Part shown: one piece after another, positions 26,414-35,606 of the stretch
Layout: each line of letters starts with the position of its first letter
Numbering within the stretch: position 1 is the stretch's first letter
Origin: Ignavibacteriota bacterium
GTDB taxonomy: Bacteria; Bacteroidota; Ignavibacteria; Tepidaquicellales; OLB5
Assembly (NCBI GenBank): GCA_003820375.1
Contig: RPQH01000014.1
Location: forward strand, 1 to 64,000
Direction of reading: 5' to 3'
DNA length: 64,000 nucleotides
Program-made: the position numbers and the translations under genes
The notes under the pieces: model-generated
The model's database searches: none
Told to the model about the DNA's origin: nothing
What the model saw: only the letters and a program-made list of their open reading frames with translations

Positions 26414-27919
26414 TTATTTATTCCCGCCTAATTTTGCAATCTGGTCTTTTGCATCCTGGTTATTGGGGTCAATTTCAATTACCTTTTTGTAAGATTCAAT
26501 AGCTTCCGGAATTTTTCCGCCTGATGCCTGGGCATTACCCTTCCATAGCCATGAAAGTGCGAAATCGGATTTTTGCTCAATGGCTTTATCGAACCACAAC
26601 TCTGCATTTACATAATCTTTCAGGTAATAATATGTCAAACCTTCATATATATAAGCTCCAAGGTTTAATATTCCAAAATCTACAGCTTGTTTGAACAAAA
26701 GTCTGGAATCTTCATACTGCTTATTATTGAATAATGCCTTACCGTATTCAAAATATGCATCTGCATATGCTGAATCTAACTTTACTGCTTTATTGAAATA
26801 TTCACCTGCCTTAGTATACTCTCTTTTTTCATTTTCAAGTTTAATCCTTTTTGCAAAATCCTCAGGAATCAGGTCTGTTTCCGGAACTTTGTTAAAGAAT
26901 TCATCAGCAGTTTCACGATATTTTTTTACTACATTTGAGTCAGGATCTTGTTTTTCAACATAGATGTATGCTACGTACTTATTGGCCTCGCTTGATTTGG
27001 GATCTATCTTCAGAACTTCATCAAGCAGTTTCAAAGCTTCATCAAAATTTCCCTTTGCAAATTGAGTCTTTGCATAATAAATATTACCACGCGGTGAACC
27101 GGGTTTTAACTCTGAATATTTCTTAAATGCATCCAGTGCAGGGTCAAACTTATCACTGAGATAATATATCAATCCTTTTTCAAAATATGCTTCAGCAAAG
27201 TTCGGGTCAGCTTCAGTTGCCTTATTATGCTGCTCCAGTGCATCGTTATATTTTTTCTGCCTGAAGGCAATTTTTCCAAGCCCGTAATGAGCAGCAGCAA
27301 AGTTTTTAATCTTCAAAGCCTGTTCATAATTTGTCTTTGCAGGATCAAAAGCACCTCTTGCAAGGTATGCATCGCCGAGACCTACAAATATCAAAGGATT
27401 ATTATTATCATAAGATTTCGCCATTGTAAGTGAAGCAATAGCTTTATCCACCTTGCCCTGTGCAATATAATTTTCCGCTTCATTGCTTAGTACTTCAACA
27501 ATAAGCTCTTTTTCTTCCTTTTCAAGGTCATCCGACATCTTGCTCAGAGGTAAATATTTTTTCGCGAGCTCGAAATTGCTTTCTGCTTCTGTATATTTTT
27601 TCTGTTCGCTGTAAACTTCGCCCAGTGATGAATATGCTTCTGCCCTTTCATTATCAATATTAATTGCAGCCTTAAGATATTTTTCGGCATCAGCAAGCGA
27701 ACCTGTTTTTTGCAAAGCAATTCCATAATACAGGTTAGCATCATACGAATCTTTTTCGCTTCCGCTTACTGCACTTTTTAACTGTTCAACAGCTTTCAGG
27801 TAATCGCCGCGTTTCACGGAATTAATTCCGTCTTTAAGCTTATCCTGTGCATTTAACGCGCTTAAACCGATGAACATTAACAAAAACGTCGTTATAATAA
27901 TATTTTTTATATTGAACAT
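26414..27919 (-). CDS. Exported TPR-repeat protein
   Basis: A 501-aa protein with an N-terminal signal peptide ending ALNAQ and about a dozen tetratricopeptide repeats through the whole length, for example ANLYYGIALQKTGSLADAEK and AAHYGLGKIAFRQKKYNDAL. It should be a periplasmic scaffold. It is the third gene of a TonB / PstS-like / TPR arrangement; in Bacteroidota such TPR proteins are commonly found next to ExbBD-TonB energy-transduction genes. The exact partner is unknown. Confidence 0.85.
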   Translation of the reverse strand: MFNIKNIIITTFLLMFIGLSALNAQDKLKDGINSVKRGDYLKAVEQLKSAVSGSEKDSYDANLYYGIALQKTGSLADAEKYLKAAINIDNERAEAYSSLGEVYSEQKKYTEAESNFELAKKYLPLSKMSDDLEKEEKELIVEVLSNEAENYIAQGKVDKAIASLTMAKSYDNNNPLIFVGLGDAYLARGAFDPAKTNYEQALKIKNFAAAHYGLGKIAFRQKKYNDALEQHNKATEADPNFAEAYFEKGLIYYLSDKFDPALDAFKKYSELKPGSPRGNIYYAKTQFAKGNFDEALKLLDEVLKIDPKSSEANKYVAYIYVEKQDPDSNVVKKYRETADEFFNKVPETDLIPEDFAKRIKLENEKREYTKAGEYFNKAVKLDSAYADAYFEYGKALFNNKQYEDSRLLFKQAVDFGILNLGAYIYEGLTYYYLKDYVNAELWFDKAIEQKSDFALSWLWKGNAQASGGKIPEAIESYKKVIEIDPNNQDAKDQIAKLGGNK

Positions 27920-27933
27920 ATATTTAAATAAAA

Positions 27934-28872
27934 TTAATTTAACTGAATAATTCTTACGGGCTGTGTTACCGGTACAAGACCCGAATTTAAAATAATTTTT
28001 TGCCCCTCATAAGCAAGCAAAAAACTTGTAAAACCAACCGAAAGATTCATATCAAAATCTCTCGATAATATCCATACATCAAATATCAATGGGTAAGATT
28101 TATTCGCAATATATGCCTGGTGAAGCCCCACATAATCACCCACCCTGCCCGCAGAATCTACTGGTGCTATCTTAACGGGCTTAACATCTGTATTTAATGT
28201 ATCTGCAAATTTCGTAATCCAACTCATTGAAATAAATCCAATTCCCGTTGCATTACTTTTTATTTCGTTAAGCATTTGAGTTGAAGTGCTGCAAATAACA
28301 TCACCTTTTGCATATTCACTCCATCCCAGTGCCTTTTCCTTAAAAATCTCGTGTATTCCTGAATTTCTCCTTGCAATAAAGACCTTCAGCTTCCCCTTGT
28401 AAACATCCTTATTGTCTCCGTCAAGCTCTTTCCAATCTGTGATCTCCCCTGTAAATATTTTACGCAGTTCAGTGTAATTAAGTTTCGTGATTGGATTGGA
28501 GGGGTTAATTATAACTCCTATGGCATTAATAGCAGCTTTGTTTTTCTTTACTTCAATTTTGAACTTTGAAAGATGTTCGTTTTCCTGCTGGTTGAATTCC
28601 CTGTTAACTATAATGGTTTTCATATCACCGTTCAGCAGGTCAGCCATCAGCTCGTTCGTTGTTTTAAGCTGCATGTTAATTTTTGATTCCGTGTTAAGAC
28701 GCATAAATTCATCAGCTTCCTTTTTTATTACCGGAGATTCTGTTTCATCTACACCTATAGTAATATCTCCGATTGTCGTTACTGATCTTACTTTTCCGTA
28801 ATCACAGCCGTTTATCCATAACAAAGCAGGAATCAAAAATAATAAAAGTAATCCGCACAATTTCTTTTTCAT
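27934..28872 (-). CDS. PstS-like substrate-binding lipoprotein
   Basis: A 312-aa periplasmic binding lipoprotein with signal peptide ending in the lipobox WINGC. The body matches the PBP-like superfamily of phosphate-type binding proteins: GDITIGVDETESPVIKK, KLNYTELRKIFTGEITDWKE near residue 131, ARRNSGIHEIFKE near 164 and ATGIGFISMSW near 204. The sequence is divergent from true PstS and no pst transport genes adjoin it. It lies between tonB and a TPR gene, an arrangement often seen in Bacteroidota, where its role is not settled. Phosphate binding is a family inference only. Confidence 0.8.
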   Translation of the reverse strand: MKKKLCGLLLLFLIPALLWINGCDYGKVRSVTTIGDITIGVDETESPVIKKEADEFMRLNTESKINMQLKTTNELMADLLNGDMKTIIVNREFNQQENEHLSKFKIEVKKNKAAINAIGVIINPSNPITKLNYTELRKIFTGEITDWKELDGDNKDVYKGKLKVFIARRNSGIHEIFKEKALGWSEYAKGDVICSTSTQMLNEIKSNATGIGFISMSWITKFADTLNTDVKPVKIAPVDSAGRVGDYVGLHQAYIANKSYPLIFDVWILSRDFDMNLSVGFTSFLLAYEGQKIILNSGLVPVTQPVRIIQLN

Positions 28873-28922
28873 AGCATTGAATTTTTTTAACTTTGATATT
28901 ACAAAGTTCTTAAATATTAATA

Positions 28923-29153
28923 CTATAATCTATACCTATTCTCTTCTTCATTTCTATCGCCCCGTTTTATCTTGATATATGCAGAGTATATTCTGAATAA
29001 ACCGTATACGACCAATAATGAACCAAAAGCATATCTCATCGTTTCGTTGTTCCTGAAAAAGTAACCGGTCGAAAAGACATTGCTTAAAATAAGAATTCCC
29101 ACCACCACAAAGGTGAGGGAAATCAAAATTACTAAATAATTATATATTTTCAC
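28923..29153 (-). CDS. Small two-helix membrane protein, unknown function
   Basis: A 76-aa protein with two membrane segments (LVILISLTFVVVGILILSNVF near the start, shown in part, and MRYAFGSLLVVYGLFRIYSA) and a charged tail RGDRNEEENRYR. It lies in the gap between tonB and the PstS-like gene on the same strand, where small membrane proteins are common. I do not recognise a family. Confidence 0.6.
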   Translation of the reverse strand: MKIYNYLVILISLTFVVVGILILSNVFSTGYFFRNNETMRYAFGSLLVVYGLFRIYSAYIKIKRGDRNEEENRYRL

Positions 29154-29211
29154 TTATTGTTCTGTTTGAAGAACCAAAGTGTTCTTCATATTGAAATTTC
29201 TTAAGCTGAAA

Positions 29212-30015
29212 TTACTGCAGCTTGAAGTTAAAGGGTACTGTAACCCAAACTTTTACCGGCTTCCCATTCTGCAGCCCGGGTGTAAACTGCAGGTTCGCAG
29301 CTTTATCCCTGACTTCGTCTGCAAACACATCAGGCCCTGAAACCGAACCGACTTTCTCTACCGACCCGCTTGTTCCTACAAGAACTTTTACAGAAACTTT
29401 GCCTTCTATACCTGACTGGCGTGCTATCTCAGGATATTGCATCGAGCTTCTTACCTGTGAAAGGTTAACTACCTCTGGCGGTTTCTCTACTTCAAAGGAT
29501 TGGTAAGTAGATTTTTCTACTACTTTTTCCTTCTTTTCTATTTTCTCTTCAATCTTCTTTTCCTCAACCTTAGTAGGACCGCTGTAAGTAAACTTGCCCG
29601 TATCACCTACGCTTGAAACAGGTGTTTTAATATCTTCAAGTTCCTGCTGTGTCTTAATAGTCTGCTCTTCGGCTTTTTCCTTTGCAACCGGCTCAGGCGT
29701 TAAAGCAGTAAGATCTTTAGGAGGCGCAGCAACCGGCTCCTCAATCTTTGGCGGAGGAGGTGTCTCGTCTTCCGTTGCTGACGGAGGCGGCTCCAGGTCC
29801 GTTAAATTAATAACTCTTTGCTGCGGACCCGTCTTGTCCTGCTCCTCTGCACTTAAATTGCTTACATAATTTGCAACAAGATATCCCGACAATAAAACAA
29901 CATGGATAATTACTGCCAGAACCAGACCTCTTGCAAAGAATCTCTGATATGTCTTCTTTAATTCCGGGGCACCGTAATCAGTGTCCATTAATAATTGAAT
30001 GTTATCGGTTACCAT
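29212..30015 (-). CDS. tonB: TonB family energy transducer
   Basis: A 267-aa TonB-like protein. A cytoplasmic start is followed by one membrane anchor (ARGLVLAVIIHVVLLSGYLV near residue 28), a long proline/glutamate/lysine-rich periplasmic spacer, and a C-terminal TonB domain (~190-267) with YPEIARQSGIEGKVSVKVLV and FTPGLQNGKPVKVWVTVPF. It couples inner-membrane ion flow to outer-membrane receptors. exbB and exbD are not in this window, so it must use partners encoded elsewhere. It heads a cluster with the PstS-like and TPR genes. Confidence 0.9.
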   Translation of the reverse strand: MVTDNIQLLMDTDYGAPELKKTYQRFFARGLVLAVIIHVVLLSGYLVANYVSNLSAEEQDKTGPQQRVINLTDLEPPPSATEDETPPPPKIEEPVAAPPKDLTALTPEPVAKEKAEEQTIKTQQELEDIKTPVSSVGDTGKFTYSGPTKVEEKKIEEKIEKKEKVVEKSTYQSFEVEKPPEVVNLSQVRSSMQYPEIARQSGIEGKVSVKVLVGTSGSVEKVGSVSGPDVFADEVRDKAANLQFTPGLQNGKPVKVWVTVPFNFKLQ

Positions 30016-30163
30016 TGTTTTCTTCTTTTATATTATTAAACTTTTTACTTATACTTAAATACACTATTGAAGTTCCTTTTTGCAATAATTCTAAAAAAGA
30101 ATCATGCAGTATAGAAAAAAAAGTATATAAAAACAACAATTAAGAAACTTCTTTTTTCCTAAG

Positions 30164-30463
30164 TTACTTTATTTCACCAATGTACATTTCCACATAATCT
30201 TTGGCAAAACTCATCAGGTCTCTGGCAGAAGCTTTACCTTCAGCAGAAGCCATACCGGCATTCAGGCTGTCAAGGGATTCAAAGTACATTTCTGTTACTT
30301 TGAAGTACTTTATTTCCTGCCCGGGAAATCCTTTTAACATGGCTACTTCTGTCTTTAATAAACCCGGAATTTTTTCAACGAGAGGCATATGAACTTCTGT
30401 GTAATGCTTCTCAAATTCTTCTGCATTTGCAGGATTTCTATATAAAGCTACAAGTTTAACCAT
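30164..30463 (-). CDS. EthD family protein
   Basis: A 99-aa dimeric alpha-beta barrel protein of the EthD type: KLVALYRNPANAEEFEKHY, then HMPLVEKIPGL near residue 26 and a final amphipathic helix. EthD was found beside ethyl tert-butyl ether degradation genes, but most homologues have no known function. It is 20 bp from the L,D-transpeptidase stop on the same strand but is unlikely to be functionally linked. Confidence 0.85.
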   Translation of the reverse strand: MVKLVALYRNPANAEEFEKHYTEVHMPLVEKIPGLLKTEVAMLKGFPGQEIKYFKVTEMYFESLDSLNAGMASAEGKASARDLMSFAKDYVEMYIGEIK

Positions 30464-30483
30464 TTATTTAAGTATATTAGTTT

Positions 30484-31590
30484 CTATTTATTAGGAGGAA
30501 AATATGGTAGTATTCCAACCGGATTATAGACCAGGCGTTTAACAAGCTCAGGACTGGATTCTACTACAGGTTGAATATATTCTTCTTCGTTTTCACTGTT
30601 AAGTGCAAGAGTTTCAGCAATTTCAGGGTCTAACTCTGATGCAACTTCAAATATTTTTGCTTCCTTAATACGAACAACATCGGAAACTTCAAATGTTTGC
30701 CTTATAAAAACAGGTACTTGCTGTGATTCAGGAATATCTTCTTCTTTTCCAATGTTTATTCCAATCCTTGGAATAATAGAAGGGTCAACAATAAACCTCT
30801 GAGGCGGATTTATAAAAAATTTACCTTCGTAAATAGAGTTTAAATTGTAAGCCATCAGGTTCATGTAATCTTCTTTGCTGTATTCCTTTTGATTTGAAAA
30901 ACCTTCGGGAGCAAAAGCTACTACCCTTGCAGTATTGCCGCGGTGAGAAAGAACAAGTGTCCCCACTTCGCATTGCTTGAATAATTCTTTTGCATCATTT
31001 GTTCTCATTCTGATACAGCCGTGTGATGAAGGTCTTATGCCGAGATTACCGTAATAGCCGGTACCGGCAAGGCCATGAAAACCTATGCCCATATTAAAGG
31101 GCATATAATAGAACATCTTTGCATCATTGAACTGGGATGAAAGGTGAAGCTCTTCCTTCAAAAATATTGCAAATAAGCCCGAGCGTGATTCTATACCCTT
31201 GTTCAAATACTTATTTCCGCTTGATATCGGATATTCTTTTATGTGACCATTTTTGTAATGGACATAAAGAGCTTGTTCATCTATCCTCATCTCAAGATAT
31301 AAATCCTTATCTGTATAAACAGTATCTCTCAGATTGCTGCTGAATTCATCTTTAGTCAGCAGAGCTAAGAAATTTATCTTAGGATATTTTGAGCTTAGGG
31401 CATCGCTAATTTGTCCGGACGGAGAAATAGAATCTGTGCTGCTTGAACGCAATTGAATAAAAGCCAGGAGAAAATAAACAGCAAGTAAAAAAGGTATAAG
31501 CATTCCGGCAAAACTGCTTCCTTCGGGTAAAGAAATTTCTTCTTCCCCGGTTTCAGCAGCTTGTTCAATATTCGGCATTAGGTTTTCCAT
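30484..31590 (-). CDS. L,D-transpeptidase (YkuD) with membrane anchor
   Basis: A 368-aa cell-wall enzyme. An N-terminal membrane segment (MLIPFLLAVYFLLAFIQL) anchors it. The catalytic YkuD domain lies near residues 100-225 and ends in the active-site motif SSHGCIRMRTNDAKELF, with the family histidine in GIGFHGLAG. These enzymes make 3-3 peptidoglycan cross-links or attach proteins to the wall. A ~150-aa C-terminal extension follows, which is unusual for a minimal YkuD protein and has no recognised domain. Confidence 0.88.
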   Translation of the reverse strand: MENLMPNIEQAAETGEEEISLPEGSSFAGMLIPFLLAVYFLLAFIQLRSSSTDSISPSGQISDALSSKYPKINFLALLTKDEFSSNLRDTVYTDKDLYLEMRIDEQALYVHYKNGHIKEYPISSGNKYLNKGIESRSGLFAIFLKEELHLSSQFNDAKMFYYMPFNMGIGFHGLAGTGYYGNLGIRPSSHGCIRMRTNDAKELFKQCEVGTLVLSHRGNTARVVAFAPEGFSNQKEYSKEDYMNLMAYNLNSIYEGKFFINPPQRFIVDPSIIPRIGINIGKEEDIPESQQVPVFIRQTFEVSDVVRIKEAKIFEVASELDPEIAETLALNSENEEEYIQPVVESSPELVKRLVYNPVGILPYFPPNK

Positions 31591-31646
31591 AGAGATATTT
31601 ATAAATAAATTTCTCTTTATATTATATTATTTTTAAAAATCTAATA

Positions 31647-32930
31647 TTAAGACTGAACTGCCCTGACGAGCCAGTCAAGTGTTACCGATTTGGGTCTGGT
31701 AATCGGGAATCCCATTGCCCTGTCAAGAACTAACTGTGCACATAACCCAAGCGCACGGGAGACACCAAACAGCAATGTATAATAATCAAATTCTACTATT
31801 CCAAAATACTGAAGCAATGCACCTGATGATGCATCAACATTCGGCCATGGATTCTTAGCTTTTCCGCCTTCAATGAGAACCTTAGGCACAATCTCATAAA
31901 GTTTTTCAACCACCTGGAAACGCGGATCATCGGGCATAACTTGTTTACCATATTCAAGAAACGCTGTAAACCTTGGATCGGTTACCCTTAAAACTGCATG
32001 TCCATAACCCGGAATAACCCTTCCGCTGGCCAAAATGTCTACTACATATTTTCTCAGGTCTTCGTCACTTGGAACACCGTGGAATTTTTCCAGCACATCA
32101 AGAACAAATTTAATACCTTCCTGGTTTGCTAATCCATGCAATGGACCTGCAAGCCCTGAAAGCCCGGCTACAACGGCATAATACGGGTCAGATAAGGCAG
32201 AACCAACTGTATGGCAGGCTCTTGCACTTACGTTACCGCCTTCGTGGTCACAATGCAGAACCATATACAATCTCATCAGCTTTGCAAATTCCTCATCTCC
32301 GCCTTCAACACCAAGCATATGAGCAAAGTCCGATGCCCAATCAAGCTCTAGCCGTGAATTGATAAGATGACCTTTATTAAATCTTAACCTGTAAATTCCA
32401 GCGGCAAGACTTGGCAGAAGTGCTATCAGGTCAAGTGCATCTTCAAGTGCAAATTCCCAGTATTGTTCTTTTTTCATACCGCGTGAGTAATGATATGCAA
32501 ATTTCGATTCACGCTCAAGAATTGCAATACTTGATATCAATATCGTCATCGGGTGCGGATCATCTTTAACAAGGCATGTTTTTAAGATTGACCACAAATA
32601 CTGAGGAACCTTAGAGCGTTTTTTCAATTCTGATTGCAGGTCTTCGAGTTCCCTTTTATTTGGCATCTCACCCGTCAGAAGAAGCCAGAAAACTTCTTCC
32701 GGTAGTCTTGATGCTAACTCATCAATAGGACATCCTCTGATTATCAATCCCTGATCAATGACCACCTCTGATGTATCACAGATCAAAGATTTAACGCCTC
32801 TTAACCCGCCAAGCATTTGTTCAACATTAATATCAGAAACAACTTTTTTCCCGTAGTCTTTTACCAGGCTTTGTACGCGTTCCCTGAGCTGTGGGATTTG
32901 CTCAGCTAATTTATCCTTCAACAGAGACAT
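31647..32930 (-). CDS. gltA: Citrate (Si)-synthase
   Basis: A 427-aa citrate synthase that condenses oxaloacetate and acetyl-CoA. Catalytic elements are visible: HCDHEGGNVSA near residue 228, GPLHGLANQE near 262 and GYGHAVLRVTDPRF near 314, including the catalytic His and Asp. The long N-terminal helices and these motifs resemble the eukaryotic/mitochondrial-type enzymes (length >400), a form present in several Bacteroidota and Chlorobi relatives. It stands alone with a 160-bp upstream gap. Confidence 0.94.
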   Translation of the reverse strand: MSLLKDKLAEQIPQLRERVQSLVKDYGKKVVSDINVEQMLGGLRGVKSLICDTSEVVIDQGLIIRGCPIDELASRLPEEVFWLLLTGEMPNKRELEDLQSELKKRSKVPQYLWSILKTCLVKDDPHPMTILISSIAILERESKFAYHYSRGMKKEQYWEFALEDALDLIALLPSLAAGIYRLRFNKGHLINSRLELDWASDFAHMLGVEGGDEEFAKLMRLYMVLHCDHEGGNVSARACHTVGSALSDPYYAVVAGLSGLAGPLHGLANQEGIKFVLDVLEKFHGVPSDEDLRKYVVDILASGRVIPGYGHAVLRVTDPRFTAFLEYGKQVMPDDPRFQVVEKLYEIVPKVLIEGGKAKNPWPNVDASSGALLQYFGIVEFDYYTLLFGVSRALGLCAQLVLDRAMGFPITRPKSVTLDWLVRAVQS

Positions 32931-33092
32931 ATTTGGCTTTTTCTCCTTTAAACCTGTATTTTAGGTTTTTTACTTAAAATGGAAACCAAATATATTTAGA
33001 AATCGAATAATTAAAAAGGAGAAAAATAAATAAATTGATTTTTAAGCAATTTTCTGTGGAGTATATAAAAATTATACAGTTAATAAAACCGG

Positions 33093-34199
33093 CTACCTGA
33101 TGCGTTGTGCAATTCTTGACCATTTGAAATCCCCATCCGGTACCTTTGAATACAGTATCAGCTCTGCCCTGCCGGAAATGTTTTCCACCGGTATAAAACC
33201 AAAAAACCTGCTGTCAAGCGATTGGTCACGGTTATCACCAAGGACAAAACAATAATCTTTTTTTACAATATAAATTCCTTTTTCCAGTACACTTTTTATT
33301 ATGACATCATCATATACAACCGCACCTTCTTCCCGCAGAATAAATATTTTCCATTGCTGAAGATTATTCATATCTATTTTTAAAGTATCTCCCTTTTGGG
33401 GGACCGTAATTGGTCCGTAATCATTTTCCGTCCAATCGCATCCGGTTGGAAACAACATTGAATTAACCAATTTTGATTTAACATACTTTTCAGAATGCTT
33501 TACAAGAGGAGGGTCTTCATAATATACATTATTGATATAAACCCTGGCTTCTTTTATCTCAACAACATCTCCGGGTCCGCCAATGTACCTTTTTATATAA
33601 GATACTTCTTCTTTCGGTACAACTTCATCTCTCATACCGGGATGGACATAAATTACAACTTCACCCGGAACAGGGCGGTTATATGTACAAAAATATTTAT
33701 TGAACGGAGCCGCCTGTAATCCGTATGCTGCCCTGTTTACAATAAACCTGTCTCCTTTTATTACTGTACTATCCATTGATTGTGTAGGTACAACATAAGT
33801 ATCTATCAGCATATCTTTATAATAATTATTCCATAAGGAAAAAATGACAACAAATATAGCATATACTGCTGTGTAAAAATACCATTTGTTATATTTCTTC
33901 AGCTCATAGTCCCGGTAAATCTTTTTTGTCCTTTTAAAGGTATCAAAAACCAGCCACGAAAATACAAAGAGATAAACAACAATCAAAAGCAGCAGCCATA
34001 ATTCAGGCGGGAATAAATAATAAGAGAGAATAAGAATTGAATCAAGCAGCATTAAAACAACAAATGTAAGTAAACCTCTTTTTAATTCTCCGATATAAAT
34101 GTATCCGAGTCCCCTGCAAAACAGGTTAAGAATAACTGCAAGCCATACTTTTCTTTCTGCTAACTTATCGCGGAAGGAATTGTTTGTAGTTTCATCCAT
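33093..34199 (-). CDS. lepB: Signal peptidase I with multi-helix N-terminus
   Basis: A 368-aa leader peptidase that cuts Sec signal peptides at the outer face of the inner membrane. The catalytic serine is in PTQSMDSTVIKGD near residue 140 and the general-base lysine in VSYIKRYIGGPGD near 205; GDNRDQSLDSRFFG is the late conserved box. Unlike E. coli LepB, the first ~120 residues contain four membrane helices with a CRGLGYIYIGELKRGLL motif resembling small TM2-type membrane domains. This fused N-terminal region is a notable feature; the function is probably unaffected. Confidence 0.93.
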   Translation of the reverse strand: MDETTNNSFRDKLAERKVWLAVILNLFCRGLGYIYIGELKRGLLTFVVLMLLDSILILSYYLFPPELWLLLLIVVYLFVFSWLVFDTFKRTKKIYRDYELKKYNKWYFYTAVYAIFVVIFSLWNNYYKDMLIDTYVVPTQSMDSTVIKGDRFIVNRAAYGLQAAPFNKYFCTYNRPVPGEVVIYVHPGMRDEVVPKEEVSYIKRYIGGPGDVVEIKEARVYINNVYYEDPPLVKHSEKYVKSKLVNSMLFPTGCDWTENDYGPITVPQKGDTLKIDMNNLQQWKIFILREEGAVVYDDVIIKSVLEKGIYIVKKDYCFVLGDNRDQSLDSRFFGFIPVENISGRAELILYSKVPDGDFKWSRIAQRIR

Positions 34200-34344
34200 C
34201 TGGAAAATATTTCTAGGTTAAATTATTTTCATACAAAAATAATGATAATATTCATCAAGAGATATGGAAAGCAGCAGTGAGAATGGTGCATATTTATTTA
34301 GATGCATAAAGAATGACCGGATAATTTACTTCACTTAATATGAG

Positions 34345-34842
34345 TTATTTATTCACAAATCCCTCAAGATAATCTTCCCTGTCACGCATATCAAATCCTG
34401 CTTCCATCACGGATTTTAAATTAGCTAAGTAAAATGTCCAGCACACATAACAATTGATGTAAGCATCCATATCGTACTGTTTACCGGGATAATTCTCCTG
34501 TTTCAATTCAACGAGTGTTTTTTGGTTTTCTTCAGATAATGTTATTGTAACAATACCTGCACCGCCAAAGGTAAATTTAAAAATTTTATTTGTTTCAGCT
34601 TCAATTACTTCACCATCTGCGGAGTAATCTTTGTAAAGCCAGTAAAACTTATATTTATCACCGGGCTGAGCAGGTTCATTATCTCCCCGGAATTTGTTAT
34701 CATCATAACAATATTCTGCTTTATCGATGAACCATTTTGCAATTCCTGCCGGAGTTGCAGCCAGCTCATAAACATCTTCAATGTTTTTATTGATAAATAT
34801 TTTCCTTACAAAAAAATCCCGGTTAAAGTTTGAGTCAGACAT
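34345..34842 (-). CDS. SRPBCC (AHSA1-like) domain protein
   Basis: A 165-aa START-like protein paralogous to the gene at 24002-24466. Shared parts are the early INKNIEDVYELAATPAGIAK helix-strand and the late CYVCWTFYLANLKSVMEAGF helix. Such proteins bind small ligands or act as cyclases/chaperone-associated factors; the role here is unknown. A 14-bp gap separates it from the fragmented membrane gene behind it. Confidence 0.83.
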   Translation of the reverse strand: MSDSNFNRDFFVRKIFINKNIEDVYELAATPAGIAKWFIDKAEYCYDDNKFRGDNEPAQPGDKYKFYWLYKDYSADGEVIEAETNKIFKFTFGGAGIVTITLSEENQKTLVELKQENYPGKQYDMDAYINCYVCWTFYLANLKSVMEAGFDMRDREDYLEGFVNK

Positions 34843-34856
34843 TGTTGTTTAATTGT

Positions 34857-35099
34857 TTAACGCATAATAATCATTAATAATAATAGTATTATTACTTGTA
34901 CAAAAAAAAATGAAATTGATAAGAGCAAAATATTTAAATAATATATAGTGTTCTGTTCACTTTTGAAAGGGAAAGAAAATTTTTTGGATAAAAAGAAAAT
35001 AAGTAAACCAATAAGCAAACCTATAACCGCACCAATTCCGGGTTCAGCATATTTGCCGTATTCGAGTCTAAACCATTTTGAGCCGCCCCTTGAACCCAA
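34857..35099 (-). CDS. Membrane protein, 3' part of a frameshifted gene
   Basis: An 80-aa frame with a TTG start that contains two membrane helices (GAVIGLLIGLLIFFLSKKF and a final hydrophobic helix) after a basic EYGKYAEPG segment. It looks like the C-terminal part of a small membrane protein whose N-terminal part lies in another frame at 35021-35194. The low start-codon quality and the frame change suggest one gene with a frameshift. Confidence 0.5.
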   Translation of the reverse strand: MGSRGGSKWFRLEYGKYAEPGIGAVIGLLIGLLIFFLSKKFSFPFKSEQNTIYYLNILLLSISFFFVQVIILLLLMIIMR

Positions 35100-35194
35100 A
35101 ACACTTCCGTTAAAAGACCGGATAGAAAAGCTCCGCTAATAATATTAATTACTGCAGAATAAAATATTATAATGCCTCTAAATACTTTAACCAT
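35021..35194 (-). CDS. Membrane protein, 5' part of a frameshifted gene
   Basis: A 57-aa frame starting at an ATG (35194) with MVKVFRGIIIFYSAVINII then a GAFLSGLL segment, a good first membrane helix. It overlaps the 80-aa frame by 79 bp, and the two helices together look like one polytopic protein. It ends in a TAG at 35021 that lies inside the second frame. A real +1/-1 frameshift, or a sequencing error, is the simplest reading. Confidence 0.42.
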   Translation of the reverse strand: MVKVFRGIIIFYSAVINIISGAFLSGLLTEVFWVQGAAQNGLDSNTANMLNPELVRL

Positions 35195-35290
35195 TTTAAA
35201 ATCGTTTTAATCATGATAGGATAGAATTGTATTAATTTATCATATACTAACTGCTTTTTTTTCTCATATAAATCCTTTGCACCATATTCC

Positions 35291-35368
35291 CAAATTTATC
35301 CTCTACTTCTCTTTACCAAATTTATCCTCTACTTCTCTTTACCAAATTTATCCTCTACTTCTCTTTAC
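35291..35368. repeat. 26-bp tandem array
   Basis: Three full copies start at 35291, 35317 and 35343, each CAAATTTATCCTCTACTTCT plus CTTTAC, and a partial fourth copy at 35369 runs into the CCAAATTTC palindrome. Confidence 0.93.
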
Positions 35369-35453
35369 CAAATTTCTATTTGGGAAAGTTTATACTGTAA
35401 TTAACAATTAATCTATAACTCAAGATTAAAAACTTTCCCAAATAGAAATTTGG
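35368..35453. repeat. Perfect 24-bp inverted repeat (CCAAATTTC family)
   Basis: The arms are 35368-35391 and 35430-35453, beginning CCAAATTTCTATTTGGGAAA and exactly complementary, with a 38-bp AT-rich centre. Related but less perfect copies are at 49261-49345 and near 57440-57470. Confidence 0.9.
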
Positions 35454-35606
35454 GAAAGAGGAGTGTGATGAAACTTTAGAAAGAGGGTGCTGACGTTACA
35501 ATCTCTCCAAACTCTCAGAACTCTCCAACTCTCCGAACTCTCCAAACTCTCCGAACTCTCTGAACTCTCCAAACTCTACACACTCAACGCACTCTATACA
35601 CTCTCC

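Larger units (their letters stand above)
35195..35606. other. Gene-free repeat region
   Basis: No gene is seen. It holds a 26-bp tandem array (35291-35368 plus a partial copy), a 24-bp perfect inverted repeat (35368-35391 and 35430-35453, AAACTTTCCCAAATAGAAAT type), and a CTCTCCAAACTCTC minisatellite from about 35502 to the next gene. Confidence 0.85.
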
